This document shows positions 20,418-30,930 of a stretch of DNA of 64,000 nucleotides, piece after piece (the first letter of the stretch is position 1; each line of letters begins with the position of its first letter). The position numbers and the translations under genes were made by a program. This DNA comes from Onishia taeanensis. GTDB taxonomy: Bacteria; Pseudomonadota; Gammaproteobacteria; Pseudomonadales; Halomonadaceae. The stretch covers positions 101,269 to 165,268 of the forward strand of contig NZ_JABVXC010000009.1 in NCBI RefSeq assembly GCF_013349955.1. Reading direction: 5' to 3'. The notes below the pieces were generated by a model. That model saw nothing but the letters and a program-made list of their open reading frames with translations, had not been told where the DNA came from and made no database searches.

Positions 20418-21302
20418 TCATTCCCCGCCTTGCGGTGACGGGCTCTTCAGATAGCGGAAGAAATCGCTAGATGGGTCGAGCACCATCATGTTTCCGCCGC
20501 CGCTGAAGCTCTGGCGATAAGCATCGAGGCTGCGCCAGAAGGAGTAGAACTCCTCGTCCTGCTGGTAGGCATCCGAGTAGATCGCGGCGGCCTCGGCATC
20601 GCCCTCACCTCGAAGAGTCTCGGAGCGCGACTGAGCCTGGGCCAACAGTACCTGACGGCGACGATCGGCATTGGCACGAATTCGCTCAGCCTCTTCCTGA
20701 CCCTGCGCGCGCCATTCCCGGGCCTGACGCTCACGCTCGGAGCGCATGCGTGAATAGACCGCCGACGACACATCTTCGGGCAGGTCGATACGCTTGACGC
20801 GAATGTCGCGAATCGCCACACCCAGCTCGTCGCGCATCAGGCTGTCGAGCTCCTGGGTCGGAGTGGTCATCAGATCATCGCGACGCTCGGAGATGATCTG
20901 CTGTAGGTTCAAGCGACCGAACTCGTTACGCAGGCTCTCGTCGACACGGGGCTGTATCAGGCGCACGGCCATCATCTCATCCCCGGCGGTGGCCTCGTAG
21001 TAGCGGGTCGGGTTGACCACCTGCCACTTCACATAGGAGTCGACGATGACCGCTTTCTGCTCGAGCGTCAGATAGCGGCTGGCATCGGTATCCAGCGTCA
21101 GCACACGGGTATCGAAGGTCCGCACCGTCTGGGTGATGGGAATCTTCACGTGCAGGCCAGGCTGGATATTCTCCTCAACGACCTCACCAAAGCGCAGCTT
21201 AACGGCGCGCTCGGTCTCATCGACGATGTACAGGCTGTTGCTGGCCAGCCAGGCGACGGCGGCGAGGCCACCGACGATCAGCAGGGAGCGATTATTGATC
21301 AT
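20418..21302 (-). CDS. hflC: FtsH modulator HflC
   Basis: A 294-residue membrane-anchored SPFH/prohibitin protein: one N-terminal transmembrane helix (LLIVGGLAAVAWLASNSLYIV), the SPFH domain (TERAVKLRFGEVVE, RTFDTRVLTLDTD) and a long alanine/glutamate/arginine-rich helix (RSERERQAREWRAQGQEEAE). With HflK it forms the periplasm-facing assembly around the FtsH protease. Its start codon overlaps the hflK stop by one base (TAATG), showing translational coupling. Terminator downstream at 20282-20306. Confidence 0.95.
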   Translation of the reverse strand: MINNRSLLIVGGLAAVAWLASNSLYIVDETERAVKLRFGEVVEENIQPGLHVKIPITQTVRTFDTRVLTLDTDASRYLTLEQKAVIVDSYVKWQVVNPTRYYEATAGDEMMAVRLIQPRVDESLRNEFGRLNLQQIISERRDDLMTTPTQELDSLMRDELGVAIRDIRVKRIDLPEDVSSAVYSRMRSERERQAREWRAQGQEEAERIRANADRRRQVLLAQAQSRSETLRGEGDAEAAAIYSDAYQQDEEFYSFWRSLDAYRQSFSGGGNMMVLDPSSDFFRYLKSPSPQGGE

Positions 21303-22537
21303 TACCGGCCCTCCCTCTGGATACCGCTGGAGCTATTGCTGGAACTTGAACTGCGATTGGACTGCTGGCCCTGGCTGCGCAGGCGCTCCAGCAGCTGAGG
21401 ATCGACATCCTGGGCATTGGCATCCTGATTGTTCTGGCCGTTTTGCCCCGACTTGCTGTCCGAGCGCAGTTTATCCAACGGCAGGTACATCATTGGGCTC
21501 GATTCGGCATCGACCAGCACCTTGTCGGTACGGCCCAAGACCTCGCTCATGGTATCGAGGTAGAGACGCTCGCGCATCACACTCGGTGCCCCCTCGTACT
21601 GGGTCAGCAGCGAGTTGAAGCGGTTGGCCTTACCCTGAGCCTCGGCTACGACCGATTCGCGATAGCCCTGGCCCTGTTCGATCAGGCGCTGCGCCTGACC
21701 CTGGGCGGCGGGAATGATTGCATTGGCATACGCCATCGCTTCGTTGATGGTGCGCTGGCGATCCTCGCGGGCCCGAATGACGTCATCGAAGGCATCCTGC
21801 ACGGCATCCGGCGGCGCAGTCGATTCGATGTTGATGGTCTGCAAGAGCAGCCCCGTGCCGTAGCTGTCCAGGTAGGACTGCAGACGGCTGCTGACCGCAC
21901 TGCCGAGGATCTCACGACCGGAGGTCAGGATATCGATCATCTCGGTACCGCCGACCACATGACGCAGAGCGGAGTCCAGCGCATTCTCGAGGCTCACCTC
22001 GGGATTGCGGACATTGAGCACGAAATCACGCGGATTGGAGACCTGATACTGGGCCGAGATCTCGACGGAAACGATGTTCTCGTCCTCGGTCAGCATCGAC
22101 TGTGTCTGGGTCAACGAACGGACACGCGTCACGTTGACCATGCGCACGTCATCCACCAGCGGCGGATTCCAATGCAGACCCGGCGTGACGATCTCCTGGA
22201 ACTTGCCGAAACGCAGTACCACGCCACGTTCGGACTGGTCGACCAAATAGAACCCCGAGGCTGCCCATACGGCCAACGCGATCACGATCAGCAGCCCGGG
22301 CAGAGCGAAGGTGTTGCGACGCCCGCCACCCGGCTTGCCGCCGCCACCGCTGCGCTTACCGCGACCGCCCAGCAGGCCGTTGATCTTGTCCTGGAATTTC
22401 TTCAGGGCTTCATCGAGGTCAGGAGGCCCCTGATTGTTGCCTCCACCTCCATTGTTGCCGCCGCCATTACCACCGCGTCGGCCACCCCCACTCCAGGGGT
22501 CATGCTGCTTGCCGCCACCAGGCTCATTCCAAGCCAT
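21302..22537 (-). CDS. hflK: FtsH modulator HflK
   Basis: A 411-residue SPFH protein. The glycine-rich cytosolic N terminus (WSGGGRRGGNGGGNNGGGGNN) and the DLDEALKKFQDKINGLLGG segment are typical of HflK, followed by a transmembrane helix (LPGLLIVIALAVWAASGFYLV) and the SPFH domain with VVLRFGKFQEIVTPGLHWNPP. The C-terminal tail is Ser/Asn/Gln-rich. Start MAWNEPGGG at 22537 is the family start. Works with HflC in the same operon; hflX lies 158 nt upstream. Confidence 0.96.
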   Translation of the reverse strand: MAWNEPGGGKQHDPWSGGGRRGGNGGGNNGGGGNNQGPPDLDEALKKFQDKINGLLGGRGKRSGGGGKPGGGRRNTFALPGLLIVIALAVWAASGFYLVDQSERGVVLRFGKFQEIVTPGLHWNPPLVDDVRMVNVTRVRSLTQTQSMLTEDENIVSVEISAQYQVSNPRDFVLNVRNPEVSLENALDSALRHVVGGTEMIDILTSGREILGSAVSSRLQSYLDSYGTGLLLQTINIESTAPPDAVQDAFDDVIRAREDRQRTINEAMAYANAIIPAAQGQAQRLIEQGQGYRESVVAEAQGKANRFNSLLTQYEGAPSVMRERLYLDTMSEVLGRTDKVLVDAESSPMMYLPLDKLRSDSKSGQNGQNNQDANAQDVDPQLLERLRSQGQQSNRSSSSSNSSSGIQREGR

Positions 22538-22695
22538 ACGTATTCTCCACTCTGCGTTGACTGCGTCGAGGGCCGAGGTTTTCGCGCCTCGACCCGACAT
22601 GCGATGGAATCGTCATGTCCTGTTCGGTGCCCCGGCCATCCCGCCGGCAGCGTCAGGCTGCCATCTTGCCCTCAATGACGGGTATCAGAAAACCC

Positions 22696-24012
22696 TCAAG
22701 GCTCCCAGACTGGCTTTTCCTGCTCTTCGGGGGGCAGGTAGGTCTCGGCTTTTTCGCCGAGGCGCGCCATCAGCTGCATGAATTCACGCCTGGGCAGACG
22801 GATATCGAGCAGCGAACGCCCCAGCTCATCGAAATGCTCCTCGCGAACGGCTCCCAGCTCATGCAGGCCGGCACGCAGCTTGCCCTGCTCGGGCGAGAGC
22901 GCCAGAGAGGTGTCCAGCACGTCCTCGGCGAGGCACTCGGAAAGCGCCTGCTGCAAAAGATCCAGCCCCAGTCCTTTCTGGGCCGATACCCAGACCGACA
23001 TGGGGCGACCCTCGCCATCGCGCTCGATGCGTGGCGCGCTGTCGAACAGATCGATCTTGTTCATCACCCTCAGACACGGCACCTCATCGGCACCGATTTC
23101 CTCGAGCACTTCTTCGACCTGAGCCACGTTGAGCTCACGATCCGGGTCGGCGGCATCGATCACATGCACCAGCAGGCTGGCCTCGGCGGCCTCCTGCAAG
23201 GTGGCACGAAAGGCTTCGACCAGCTTGTGCGGCAGGTGGCGGATGAAACCAACGGTATCGGCGAGTACCACCGGCCCCACATCGTCGATCTCGAGCCGGC
23301 GCAGGGTCGGGTCGAGCGTCGCAAAGAGTTGGTCGGCGGCATAGACGCTGGACTCGGTCACACTATTGAACAGCGTGGACTTGCCGGCGTTGGTGTAGCC
23401 CACCAAGGAAACGCTGGGGATCTCCGCCCTGGCGCGCGCCCGGCGATTCTGCTCACGCTGGGAGCGCACCTTGTCGAGCCGTTTATGGATCGACTTGATA
23501 CGTCCGCGCAGCAGGCGACGGTCGGTCTCGAGCTGGGTTTCACCCGGCCCGCGCAGGCCGATACCGCCCTTCTGGCGCTCGAGGTGGGTCCAACCACGCA
23601 CCAGGCGCGTAGACATGTACTCGAGCTGGGCCAGTTCGACTTGCAGCTTGCCTTCATGGGTCCGCGCACGCTGAGCGAAGATATCGAGAATTAACCCGGT
23701 GCGATCGAGCACCCGGCATTTCAATGCCTGCTCGACATTACGCTGCTGGGAAGGGCTCAGAGCATGGTTGAAGATCACCAGTTCGGCATGGTGAATCTCG
23801 CGCAGCTCCTTGAGTTCCTCGAGCTTGCCACTACCGATGAAGGTGCGGGAATCAGGCCGACTCCGGCTGCCCTGCATCAGGGTAGCCGGCTCGGCACCAG
23901 CGGAGCGCACAAGCTCGAGGAATTCACCCGGATCTTCGCGCTCCCTCTCATCCTGGAAGTCTACGTGGACCAGGATCGCCGTCTCTCCGGCGTCGGGACG
24001 TTCAAAAAACAA
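22696..24012 (-). CDS. hflX: Ribosome-associated GTPase HflX
   Basis: A 438-residue GTPase: an N-terminal HflX domain (IGSGKLEELKEL, VIFNHALSPSQQRNVEQ), the coiled region with KGGIGLRGPGETQLETDRR, then G1 GYTNAGKST, G3 DTVGFIRHLP and G4 NKIDL. HflX splits stalled 70S ribosomes after heat stress. The gene begins 14 nt after hfq, matching the conserved hfq-hflX-hflK-hflC order. The last residues are acidic and proline-rich. Confidence 0.96.
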   Translation of the reverse strand: MFFERPDAGETAILVHVDFQDEREREDPGEFLELVRSAGAEPATLMQGSRSRPDSRTFIGSGKLEELKELREIHHAELVIFNHALSPSQQRNVEQALKCRVLDRTGLILDIFAQRARTHEGKLQVELAQLEYMSTRLVRGWTHLERQKGGIGLRGPGETQLETDRRLLRGRIKSIHKRLDKVRSQREQNRRARARAEIPSVSLVGYTNAGKSTLFNSVTESSVYAADQLFATLDPTLRRLEIDDVGPVVLADTVGFIRHLPHKLVEAFRATLQEAAEASLLVHVIDAADPDRELNVAQVEEVLEEIGADEVPCLRVMNKIDLFDSAPRIERDGEGRPMSVWVSAQKGLGLDLLQQALSECLAEDVLDTSLALSPEQGKLRAGLHELGAVREEHFDELGRSLLDIRLPRREFMQLMARLGEKAETYLPPEEQEKPVWEP

Positions 24013-24026
24013 TCAATACCTCGTAA

Positions 24027-24272
24027 TCAGCTTTCCTCGGCCGCCGCAGGGTCTTGGGCGGGCAGGCGCACGTTACGCGACGGCACAACCGTCGAGATAG
24101 CATGCTTGTATACCATCTGGCTGACGGTATTGCGCAGCAGGATCACGAACTGATCGAAGGATTCGATCTGACCTTGCAGCTTGATACCGTTGACCAAGAA
24201 GATCGATACCGGAATGCGCTCCTTGCGCAGGATGTTCAGGTAAGGGTCTTGGAGGGACTGCCCCTTGGACAT
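24027..24272 (-). CDS. hfq: RNA chaperone Hfq
   Basis: An 81-residue Sm-like protein: [43 protein letters not shown] and the Sm2 motif [12 protein letters not shown] with the KHAIS triad that forms the uridine-binding proximal pocket. Hexameric Hfq pairs small RNAs with mRNAs. The C-terminal tail is short (about 15 residues, acidic), as in Pseudomonas, unlike the long E. coli tail. The start at 24272 has AGGGAGA upstream; upstream in-frame codons are not part of the family. Confidence 0.97.
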   Translation of the reverse strand: MSKGQSLQDPYLNILRKERIPVSIFLVNGIKLQGQIESFDQFVILLRNTVSQMVYKHAISTVVPSRNVRLPAQDPAAAEES

Positions 24273-24396
24273 TTTGCTCTCCCTAATCTGTCTCTTTGAT
24301 GTCGTTTTTATCGGCCTCGGCGCGGCATATACCACTCCTCGGCTCGAATAGTGTGCGGCTCGAAAAGTGCGAACCAATCCAACCGTCTATCTTACG

Positions 24397-25362
24397 CTAT
24401 GTGCTGCACTGGCGCACGAGATTCAGAACTTCTTCGAGCGGGTCTACACTCTGGCTATCGACCCAGTGCAGGTCGGGCCAGCGGCGCAGCCAAGTCAACT
24501 GACGCTTGGCCAACTGACGGGTGGCAATCACCCCTCGCTGGCGAAACGCTTCCCAGCCATAGCGACCGTCCAGATGCTCCCAGGCCTGCCGGTAGCCGAC
24601 GCTCTTCATCGAAGGCAGCCCAGGATGCAGGTCGGCACGCTCACGCAGGGCGGCAACCTCGTCGAGGAAATCGCCCGCCAGCATGGCATCGAAGCGCTCG
24701 GCGATGCGCGCGTGAAGCAGGGCACGATCCGTGGGCGCCACGGCGATTGACAGCGTGCGGTAGGGAAAGGTTTCACGGCGCTGCTCATCCCAGAGCTCCG
24801 TCATCGCGCGACCGCTGATGCGCTGCACTTCCAGCGCCCGCATCAGCCGCTGGGGATCGTTGACATGGATGCGCTGCGCCGACGCCGGGTCCACCGCGGC
24901 TAACGCCTCATGTACGGCGGAAAGTCCGCCCTCGGCGGCCAGTGCCTCAATCTCGGCGCGCACCTCGGGGTCGCTGCTCGGCAGGTTGGCCACCCCTTCG
25001 GTGAGGTGCTTGTAATACATCATGGTGCCGCCGACCAGCAGCGGGATACTGCCGGCCTCGCTGATGGCGGCCATCTCGCGCAGGGCATCCTGGCGAAAAT
25101 CCTCCGCCGAATAGGGGTCGGCCGGGTCGCGAATATCGATCAGCCGGTGCGGCGCCCGGGCTAGCTCCTCGACGCTTGGCTTGGCGGTGCCGATATCCAT
25201 GCCACGGTAGACCATCGCCGAGTCGACGCTGATCAGCTCGCAGCCCAGGCGCTCGTGCAACTGGATGGCGAGATCGGTCTTGCCGGCGGCGGTAGGGCCC
25301 ATCAGCAGGATCGCCAGCGGGCGGTGGTCCGCCTCGCCGGCCGTTGTCATGGCGCTCATCAT
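24397..25362 (-). CDS. miaA: tRNA dimethylallyltransferase MiaA
   Basis: A 321-residue enzyme transferring a dimethylallyl group to A37 of tRNAs reading UNN codons. The P-loop [47 protein letters not shown] and the [12 protein letters not shown] segment are diagnostic. Two ATGs are adjacent at 25362 and 25359; the first overlaps the mutL stop as ATGA and is taken. The order mutL-miaA-hfq is conserved across gammaproteobacteria. Confidence 0.95.
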   Translation of the reverse strand: MMSAMTTAGEADHRPLAILLMGPTAAGKTDLAIQLHERLGCELISVDSAMVYRGMDIGTAKPSVEELARAPHRLIDIRDPADPYSAEDFRQDALREMAAISEAGSIPLLVGGTMMYYKHLTEGVANLPSSDPEVRAEIEALAAEGGLSAVHEALAAVDPASAQRIHVNDPQRLMRALEVQRISGRAMTELWDEQRRETFPYRTLSIAVAPTDRALLHARIAERFDAMLAGDFLDEVAALRERADLHPGLPSMKSVGYRQAWEHLDGRYGWEAFRQRGVIATRQLAKRQLTWLRRWPDLHWVDSQSVDPLEEVLNLVRQCST

Positions 25363-27341
25363 TGCCCCCGCAGGAAACGCTTGTCCAGCTCGTGCATCGA
25401 CATCTCGAACCAGGTCGGGCGACCGTGATTGCACTGTCCGCTGCGCTCGGTGCGCTCCATGTCCCGCAGCAGGGCGTTCATTTCGGCGATCGACAGCCGC
25501 CGGTTGGCGCGTACGCTGCCATGGCAGGCCATGGTCGAGAGCAGCTCGTTGATATGGGCCTCGAGGCGATCCGAACGACCGTACCGCTCGAGATCGCCGA
25601 GCATGTCGCGAATCAGCGGCTCCACATCGGCATCGGCGAGCAGGGTCGGCACCTGGCGTACCAGCAGCGTCTCGGGGCCGGCCACGTCCAGCTCGACCCC
25701 CAGTCGAGTGAAGGCTTCACGCTCTGATTCGGCGGTGGCCACCTCGGCGGGGCTCGCCGCCAGCGACACAGGTACCAGCAGTGGCTGCGCCTCAATGGCC
25801 TCGCCATGCACCTGCGCCTTCATGCGCTCATAGGTGATGCGCTCATGGGCCGCGTGCATGTCCACGACCACCATGCCCCGCTCGGTTTGAGCGAGAATAT
25901 AGACGCCATGCAGTTGGGCCACGGCATAGCCCATGGGCGGTGCCTGGGTGGCATCATCGCCGGGCATCGGCGGTGCCGGCGCTCGGGCGGCTCTGGTCTC
26001 TTCCCGCTCGGCGAGTGCCGTACCGGCGGCCACACCGCCCGGCGGCGTGGCCTGTGGGGTCAAAAGGCTCTCTTCATGATCCGGGTGCAGGGCATGATAG
26101 CCGGCCATGAACTCGCGAACCTTGTTGGCGCCGGGGTGGCGCTCGTCGCTTGACGGACGCAGCGCCATTGGCTGCTGCTGCCAGCGGCCGGCATCGCTAG
26201 GCTCCCTCGCGCCACCGTCCCCCGGCCCCACCTGAGATACCCCCTGGGCGCCCCCCTGGCCGTCGACCGTAGACGCGGCATTTGCCTCACCTGTCGCTTC
26301 ACCGACCCCGGCGGCATCGCTGTTGGGGCGCACTTCGCCCAGCGCCCGGTGCAGGCTCGAGAACAGGAAGTCATGCACTAGCCGGCCATCGCGGAAGCGC
26401 ACCTCATGCTTGGTGGGGTGCACATTGACATCGACCACCGAGGGGTCGAGCTCCAGATAGAGCACGAACACCGGGTGGCGGCCGTGAAAGAGCACGTCGC
26501 GATAGGCCTGACGGACCGCATGGGCGACCAGGCGATCGCGTACTACTCGGCCGTTGACGAAGAAATACTGCTGATCGGCCTGGGCGCGGGAATGCGTGGG
26601 CAGCCCCACCCAGCCCCACAGCCGCAGGCCGCTGGCCTCGATATCCAGATGCAGGGCGTTTTCCAGAAACTTGTTGCCAAGCAGCGCGCCGATGCGACGC
26701 TCCCGTGACGCCCCGTCATCGCCGGGGCGAAGTTGGTGCAGGGTCTTCTGGTTATGCCTAAGCGTCCAGCCAATGTCGAAGCGCGACAGGGCCAGGCGGC
26801 GGAAACTTTCTTCGACGTGACCGAACTCGGTCTTTTCGGTACGCAAAAACTTGCGCCGCGCCGGGGTGTTGAAAAACAGGTCGCGCACGATGACCGAGGT
26901 ACCGCGAGGATGCGGCGCCGGCGTGACCCGGGGCTCCATGCGCCGCCCCTCGGCCACGACTCGCCAGCCCTCGCGCGGGTCGTCGGTGACGTTCGAGGTC
27001 AGCTCCAGCCGCGACACCGCGCTGATCGATGCCAGCGCCTCGCCACGAAACCCCAGGCTCGCCACCCCTTCCAGGTCATCCAGAGAGGTGATCTTGCTGG
27101 TCGCATGGCGTGCCAGCGCCAGCGGCAGGTCATCCTCGTTGATACCCGATCCATCGTCCCGCACCTTGATCAGACGCGCACCACCCGCCTCGAGCTCCAG
27201 CTCGATACGACGGCTGCCGGCATCGATGGCATTCTCGACGAGCTCCTTGATCACCGAAGCCGGGCGCTCGACCACCTCACCGGCGGAAATCTGGTTGGCC
27301 AGGCGCGGATCGAGCACCTGGATGGCATGCCTGTCTGTCAT
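25359..27341 (-). CDS. mutL: DNA mismatch repair protein MutL
   Basis: A 660-residue protein with a GHKL ATPase N terminus ([36 protein letters not shown]) and a C-terminal dimerisation domain, joined by a long low-complexity linker (about residues 335-465). The C-terminal part has [12 protein letters not shown], the D-M/Q-H-A-x2-E-x4-E endonuclease motif, plus ACHGSVRA and CNHGRP, so it is probably a nicking MutL as in Pseudomonas and unlike E. coli MutL, which depends on MutH. Overlaps miaA by 4 nt; tandem repeats precede its start. Confidence 0.96.
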   Translation of the reverse strand: MTDRHAIQVLDPRLANQISAGEVVERPASVIKELVENAIDAGSRRIELELEAGGARLIKVRDDGSGINEDDLPLALARHATSKITSLDDLEGVASLGFRGEALASISAVSRLELTSNVTDDPREGWRVVAEGRRMEPRVTPAPHPRGTSVIVRDLFFNTPARRKFLRTEKTEFGHVEESFRRLALSRFDIGWTLRHNQKTLHQLRPGDDGASRERRIGALLGNKFLENALHLDIEASGLRLWGWVGLPTHSRAQADQQYFFVNGRVVRDRLVAHAVRQAYRDVLFHGRHPVFVLYLELDPSVVDVNVHPTKHEVRFRDGRLVHDFLFSSLHRALGEVRPNSDAAGVGEATGEANAASTVDGQGGAQGVSQVGPGDGGAREPSDAGRWQQQPMALRPSSDERHPGANKVREFMAGYHALHPDHEESLLTPQATPPGGVAAGTALAEREETRAARAPAPPMPGDDATQAPPMGYAVAQLHGVYILAQTERGMVVVDMHAAHERITYERMKAQVHGEAIEAQPLLVPVSLAASPAEVATAESEREAFTRLGVELDVAGPETLLVRQVPTLLADADVEPLIRDMLGDLERYGRSDRLEAHINELLSTMACHGSVRANRRLSIAEMNALLRDMERTERSGQCNHGRPTWFEMSMHELDKRFLRGQ

Positions 27342-27351
27342 AGCCTCTCTT

Positions 27352-27398
27352 CAGTACGCATATTCAGTACATGTCTTTTAGTACATGTCTTTCAGTAT
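27352..27398. repeat. 13/14-bp tandem repeat upstream of mutL, four copies
   Basis: CAGTAC-type units begin at 27352, 27365, 27379 and 27393 (spacings 13, 14, 14); the middle copies share TAGTACATGTCTT. The array fills much of the 101-nt gap between the amidase gene and mutL. Confidence 0.75.
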
Positions 27399-27442
27399 CT
27401 GGAATATCTGGAAAGGGTCGCCTTGCACCGCCACCTGGCGGC

Positions 27443-28879
27443 TCAGGAACGCGGAATGCGCAGCACCTGGCCCACCCGGATATTATCACCGTCGATCTGG
27501 TTGACCTGCTTGAGCATGGCAACCGGTACCTGATGGCGGGCAGCGATTTCCGAGAGGGTGTCACCGGGCTGGATGCGGTACTCGTTACTGGCCTGCCCCC
27601 GCCCCTGATCGCGTTGCCAGGCCAGCAGGCTGCCCGGTGGCGGGTTACGGGTGAAGTGCGCCTCGATCCCAGAGAAGACGGCTTGTGCCAGCTTGCGTTG
27701 GTGCGAAGCGTCACTCAATCGGCGCTCTTCCTGAGGATTCGAGATGAAGCCCGTCTCGACCAATAGCGACGGAATATCCGGCGACTTCAGCACCACGAAC
27801 CCCGCCTGTTCGACCCGAGGTTTGTGCAGCGGGTTAACCTGTTTGAGGCGATCCAGCACCTGCCCCCCAATGGACAGCGAGTCATTGAGCGTCGCCGTCA
27901 TGGTCAGGTCGAGCAGCACGCCCTTCAGGACTTCATCCTTGTCACGCAGCGACAGGTTACCGTCGACCCCGCCGATCAGGTCGGCGCGGTTCTCGCTGTT
28001 GGCGAGCCATTTGGCGGTCTCGGACGTCGCGCCACGCTGGGACAGCGCAAACACCGAGCTGCCATTGGGCCTGGCACTCGAGAAGGCATCGGCATGAATC
28101 GAGACGAAGAAGTCGGCCTTCTGTTCGCGGGCGATGCGAGTGCGCTCTCTGAGGCCGACATAATAGTCACCGTCGCGGATCATCACCGCGCGAAAGCCCG
28201 GCGCAGCGTCGATGATGCGCTTCAAGGAGCGGGCGATATCCAGCACAACATCCTTCTCGCGTGTGCCACGGCTGCCGATCGCCCCCGGGTCTTCGCCGCC
28301 GTGACCGGCATCCACCGCGATGATGATGTCGCGCTTGGGATGCGGCGCTGCCTTGGCCTGGGCGGTCGCCTGAGGCGGCTGAGCGCCCTGCTCCTGAGCG
28401 CGAATCATGTCCTCGATCGGGTCCTTGACGGCGCTCTCACCCGGGTACTCGAGATCCACCACCAGGCGGTGGCCATACTGATCGTTGGGACTCAGGGAAA
28501 AATGGCGCGGCTCGATGCGACGCTCGAGGTCCAGCACCACGCGCAGATCGTTACCGCCGCGAACGCCGGTTCGGACCTTACTGATGGCACTGCCGTCGAG
28601 GTTCAGCGACGCGCTATCGGTCTGCAACTGGCTATCCGCGAGATCGATCACCAGCCGGTCAGGGTTGTCCAGGGTGAAAACATCCGCTTCGACCGGCGCA
28701 GACAGGTCGAACACCAGCCTGGCATGATCGGGTGCCGCCCAGAGACGCATGTTGTCGACGTCGGCGGCCAAGGCAGGCCCCGTCAGAGCGCACCAGCTTA
28801 TTGCCAGCAGCAGCGCGGTGCTGGCTATAGGCTGCAGATAGCGCCGCCCGACGCCTGAAAGGGTAGCAATCACATTCAT
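27443..28879 (-). CDS. N-acetylmuramoyl-L-alanine amidase, AmiB/AmiC type
   Basis: A 478-residue periplasmic cell-separation amidase. A signal peptide (cleavage near PALA-AD, residue about 39) is followed by an AMIN domain (about 45-150), an Amidase_3 catalytic domain (about 180-405) with zinc ligands visible in AVDAGHGGED, the glutamate of GTREKDVVLD, and SIHADAF, plus catalytic glutamate in LVETGFISN, and a C-terminal LysM repeat (YRIQPGDTLSEIAARHQVPV). LysM makes it resemble E. coli AmiB. Its ATG overlaps the tsaE stop (ATGA). It splits peptide stems from glycan strands at division. Confidence 0.93.
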   Translation of the reverse strand: MNVIATLSGVGRRYLQPIASTALLLAISWCALTGPALAADVDNMRLWAAPDHARLVFDLSAPVEADVFTLDNPDRLVIDLADSQLQTDSASLNLDGSAISKVRTGVRGGNDLRVVLDLERRIEPRHFSLSPNDQYGHRLVVDLEYPGESAVKDPIEDMIRAQEQGAQPPQATAQAKAAPHPKRDIIIAVDAGHGGEDPGAIGSRGTREKDVVLDIARSLKRIIDAAPGFRAVMIRDGDYYVGLRERTRIAREQKADFFVSIHADAFSSARPNGSSVFALSQRGATSETAKWLANSENRADLIGGVDGNLSLRDKDEVLKGVLLDLTMTATLNDSLSIGGQVLDRLKQVNPLHKPRVEQAGFVVLKSPDIPSLLVETGFISNPQEERRLSDASHQRKLAQAVFSGIEAHFTRNPPPGSLLAWQRDQGRGQASNEYRIQPGDTLSEIAARHQVPVAMLKQVNQIDGDNIRVGQVLRIPRS

Positions 28880-29361
28880 GGTGTCGTCGAAACATCCTTG
28901 TTGGAGGACCAGGCAACCAGGTGCGCAAGCACCGCCCGGCCTCTCTCAGTGTCGGCATCAAGCGAGGCGCTGCGCCCGGAGGACAACACCGTGAGACGGA
29001 TGCGCAGATCCGGCGCCGGCAGCCAACCCGAGCCACGGCTCGGCCACTCGATCAGGCTCAACTGGTCATCGCCCAAGAGGTCTCGGGCGCCCATGAATTC
29101 GAGCTCTTCGGGATCGCCAAGTCGGTAAAGGTCGAAGTGCTGTATATGGACGTCACCGAGCTCATAGGGTTCGACAAGCGTATAGGTCGGGCTCTTGACC
29201 GCCCCCTGATAGCCGTAGGCGCGCAGCACACCGCGCGTCAAGGTGGTCTTGCCAGCCCCCAGCTCACCTTCCAGATGCACCTGCCCACGGCCCTTGAGAG
29301 CCACCCCCAGCGCCTCGCCGAAGGCAACCTGAGTCTGTTCATCCGGAAGTATCACGTGCAT
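28876..29361 (-). CDS. tsaE: tRNA t6A synthesis ATPase TsaE
   Basis: A 161-residue P-loop protein: GELGAGKTTLTRGVLRAYGY, SPTYTLVEPYELGDVHIQHFDLYRL and SLIEWPSRG are family signatures. TsaE works with TsaB and TsaD to form threonylcarbamoyl-adenosine at A37 of ANN-decoding tRNAs. The ATG at 29361 is preferred over 29376 because AGGA lies 6 nt upstream of it. It overlaps nnrE by 23 nt and the amidase gene by 4 nt, so the three are translationally linked. Confidence 0.94.
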   Translation of the reverse strand: MHVILPDEQTQVAFGEALGVALKGRGQVHLEGELGAGKTTLTRGVLRAYGYQGAVKSPTYTLVEPYELGDVHIQHFDLYRLGDPEELEFMGARDLLGDDQLSLIEWPSRGSGWLPAPDLRIRLTVLSSGRSASLDADTERGRAVLAHLVAWSSNKDVSTTP

Positions 29362-30844
29362 CGTCTGTCCTGCCATTGATCAATCGTCGCGCATAGGATG
29401 CCAGATCACCGGCCAGCAAACCACGCTCCCCGCCGGCCGCCGCGGCCTGGTCAGCGGCGCGGGCGTGCAGCACCACACCAAGCCGTGCAGCCGCGGGCAG
29501 AGTAAGCCCCTGGGCGATCAAGGCCCCCAACATACCGGATAGCGCATCCCCCATGCCGCCACTGGCCATGCCTGGGTTGCCAAAGGGACATACCGCCAGG
29601 CCCTTGCCATCGGCGACCAGGCTGCCGGAGCCCTTGAGCACCACCACGCCGCCATAGCGATCGACCAGGGCCCGTGCCGCCGCCGGACGGTCGGCCTGAA
29701 CCTCTGCCCCGCTGCTTTCCAGTAGCCTCGCCGCCTCGCCGGGGTGCGGTGTCAACAGCCAGTCCTCTCGCCTGAGCGAGGGCCAACGACTGACCAGCAG
29801 GGTCAAGGCATCGGCGTCCAGCACCATCGGCTTGCCAGCGTCCAGCGCCACCCGCAGCATGGCTTGCCCCCAGGCGCCTACGCCAAGCCCAGGGCCCACG
29901 ACCAGTACCGTGGCAGCATTCAGAAGCTCGCCCAGATCATTGGCGCTGTAAACGCCATGCACCATGACCTCCGGGCAGGCCGCCAGACTCGCCGTGACGT
30001 GCTCAGGAGCAGTGGCAAGGCTCACTTTGCCGGCTCCCAGCCTTGCCACGGTTTGACTCGCCAGCAGCGCTGCCCCACCGAAGCCCGGCGCACCGCCGAT
30101 CACCAGCACATGGCCGAAATCCCCCTTGTGGCTGTCATGGGCTCGAGGCGGCAGAGCCGTTTCGGCCCCCAACCGCCAGGCCGCCGGTTCGATATCGTCA
30201 TGATCCAGTGGTGCGACACCCAGCGACTCCAACTGCACCTCACCGCAGCAGGCCGGGCCGGCACCGGTCTGCAAACCCAGTTTATCGGCAATAAGGGTGA
30301 TGGTCAGACTGGCCCGCACCGCCGAGCCCAGCACCGCGCCGGTGTCCGCCGAGAGCCCGGAGGGAATATCCACCGACAGCACCGGTCGCTGACTTGCATT
30401 GATCGCAGCGATGGCCACGGCAAAGGACTCGCGCACCTCACCGGCCAGCCCCGTACCCAGCAACGCATCGACGATCAAATCGCCATCGAGCGCGGACTGA
30501 GACTGCCAGGCACTGATGCTGACGCCAGCCTGGCCGGCCATCGCCACTGCCCGGCCCGCATCACCCTTGAGCGACGCCGGGTCGCGCAGGCTATATAGCT
30601 GCACCTGGAGACCATCGAGAACCGCTAGCGCGGCGATCACATAGCCGTCGCCGGCATTGTTGCCAGCGCCACACAGCACGCTCAAATACCTGGCCTCAGG
30701 CCAGCGCTGTCGCAGCCCGCGATAGGCCGCCATGGCAGCGCGCTGCATCAGCGCAAACCCCTCGATGCCCGCCGCGATGGTGCGCTTGTCCAGCTCTCTT
30801 ACCTGAGCGGCCCGGTAGAGCGGGCGTCCTGAATCGGTCTGCAT
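29339..30844 (-). CDS. nnrE: Bifunctional NAD(P)H-hydrate epimerase/dehydratase
   Basis: A 501-residue YjeF-type fusion. The N-terminal epimerase (about residues 1-215) shows CGAGNNAGDGYVIAALA, DALLGTGL and VDIPSGLSADTG; the C-terminal ADP-dependent dehydratase (about 225-490) shows GPGLG, VLDADALTLL, LTPHPGEAARLL, VVLKGSG and the catalytic NPGMASGGMGDALSGMLGAL. Together they repair hydrated NADH and NADPH. It is the first gene of the minus-strand run and diverges from queG. Ribosome site GAGGAG precedes the start. Confidence 0.96.
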   Translation of the reverse strand: MQTDSGRPLYRAAQVRELDKRTIAAGIEGFALMQRAAMAAYRGLRQRWPEARYLSVLCGAGNNAGDGYVIAALAVLDGLQVQLYSLRDPASLKGDAGRAVAMAGQAGVSISAWQSQSALDGDLIVDALLGTGLAGEVRESFAVAIAAINASQRPVLSVDIPSGLSADTGAVLGSAVRASLTITLIADKLGLQTGAGPACCGEVQLESLGVAPLDHDDIEPAAWRLGAETALPPRAHDSHKGDFGHVLVIGGAPGFGGAALLASQTVARLGAGKVSLATAPEHVTASLAACPEVMVHGVYSANDLGELLNAATVLVVGPGLGVGAWGQAMLRVALDAGKPMVLDADALTLLVSRWPSLRREDWLLTPHPGEAARLLESSGAEVQADRPAAARALVDRYGGVVVLKGSGSLVADGKGLAVCPFGNPGMASGGMGDALSGMLGALIAQGLTLPAAARLGVVLHARAADQAAAAGGERGLLAGDLASYARRLINGRTDDARDTSG

Positions 30845-30930
30845 GCCTGGCTCCTCAATGACGACTTCCTGAGACTAGTGTAGGGTGTGGGCGCCTGTCG
30901 CCCCATAGGCGCTGACGCCGCTCGACTAGC

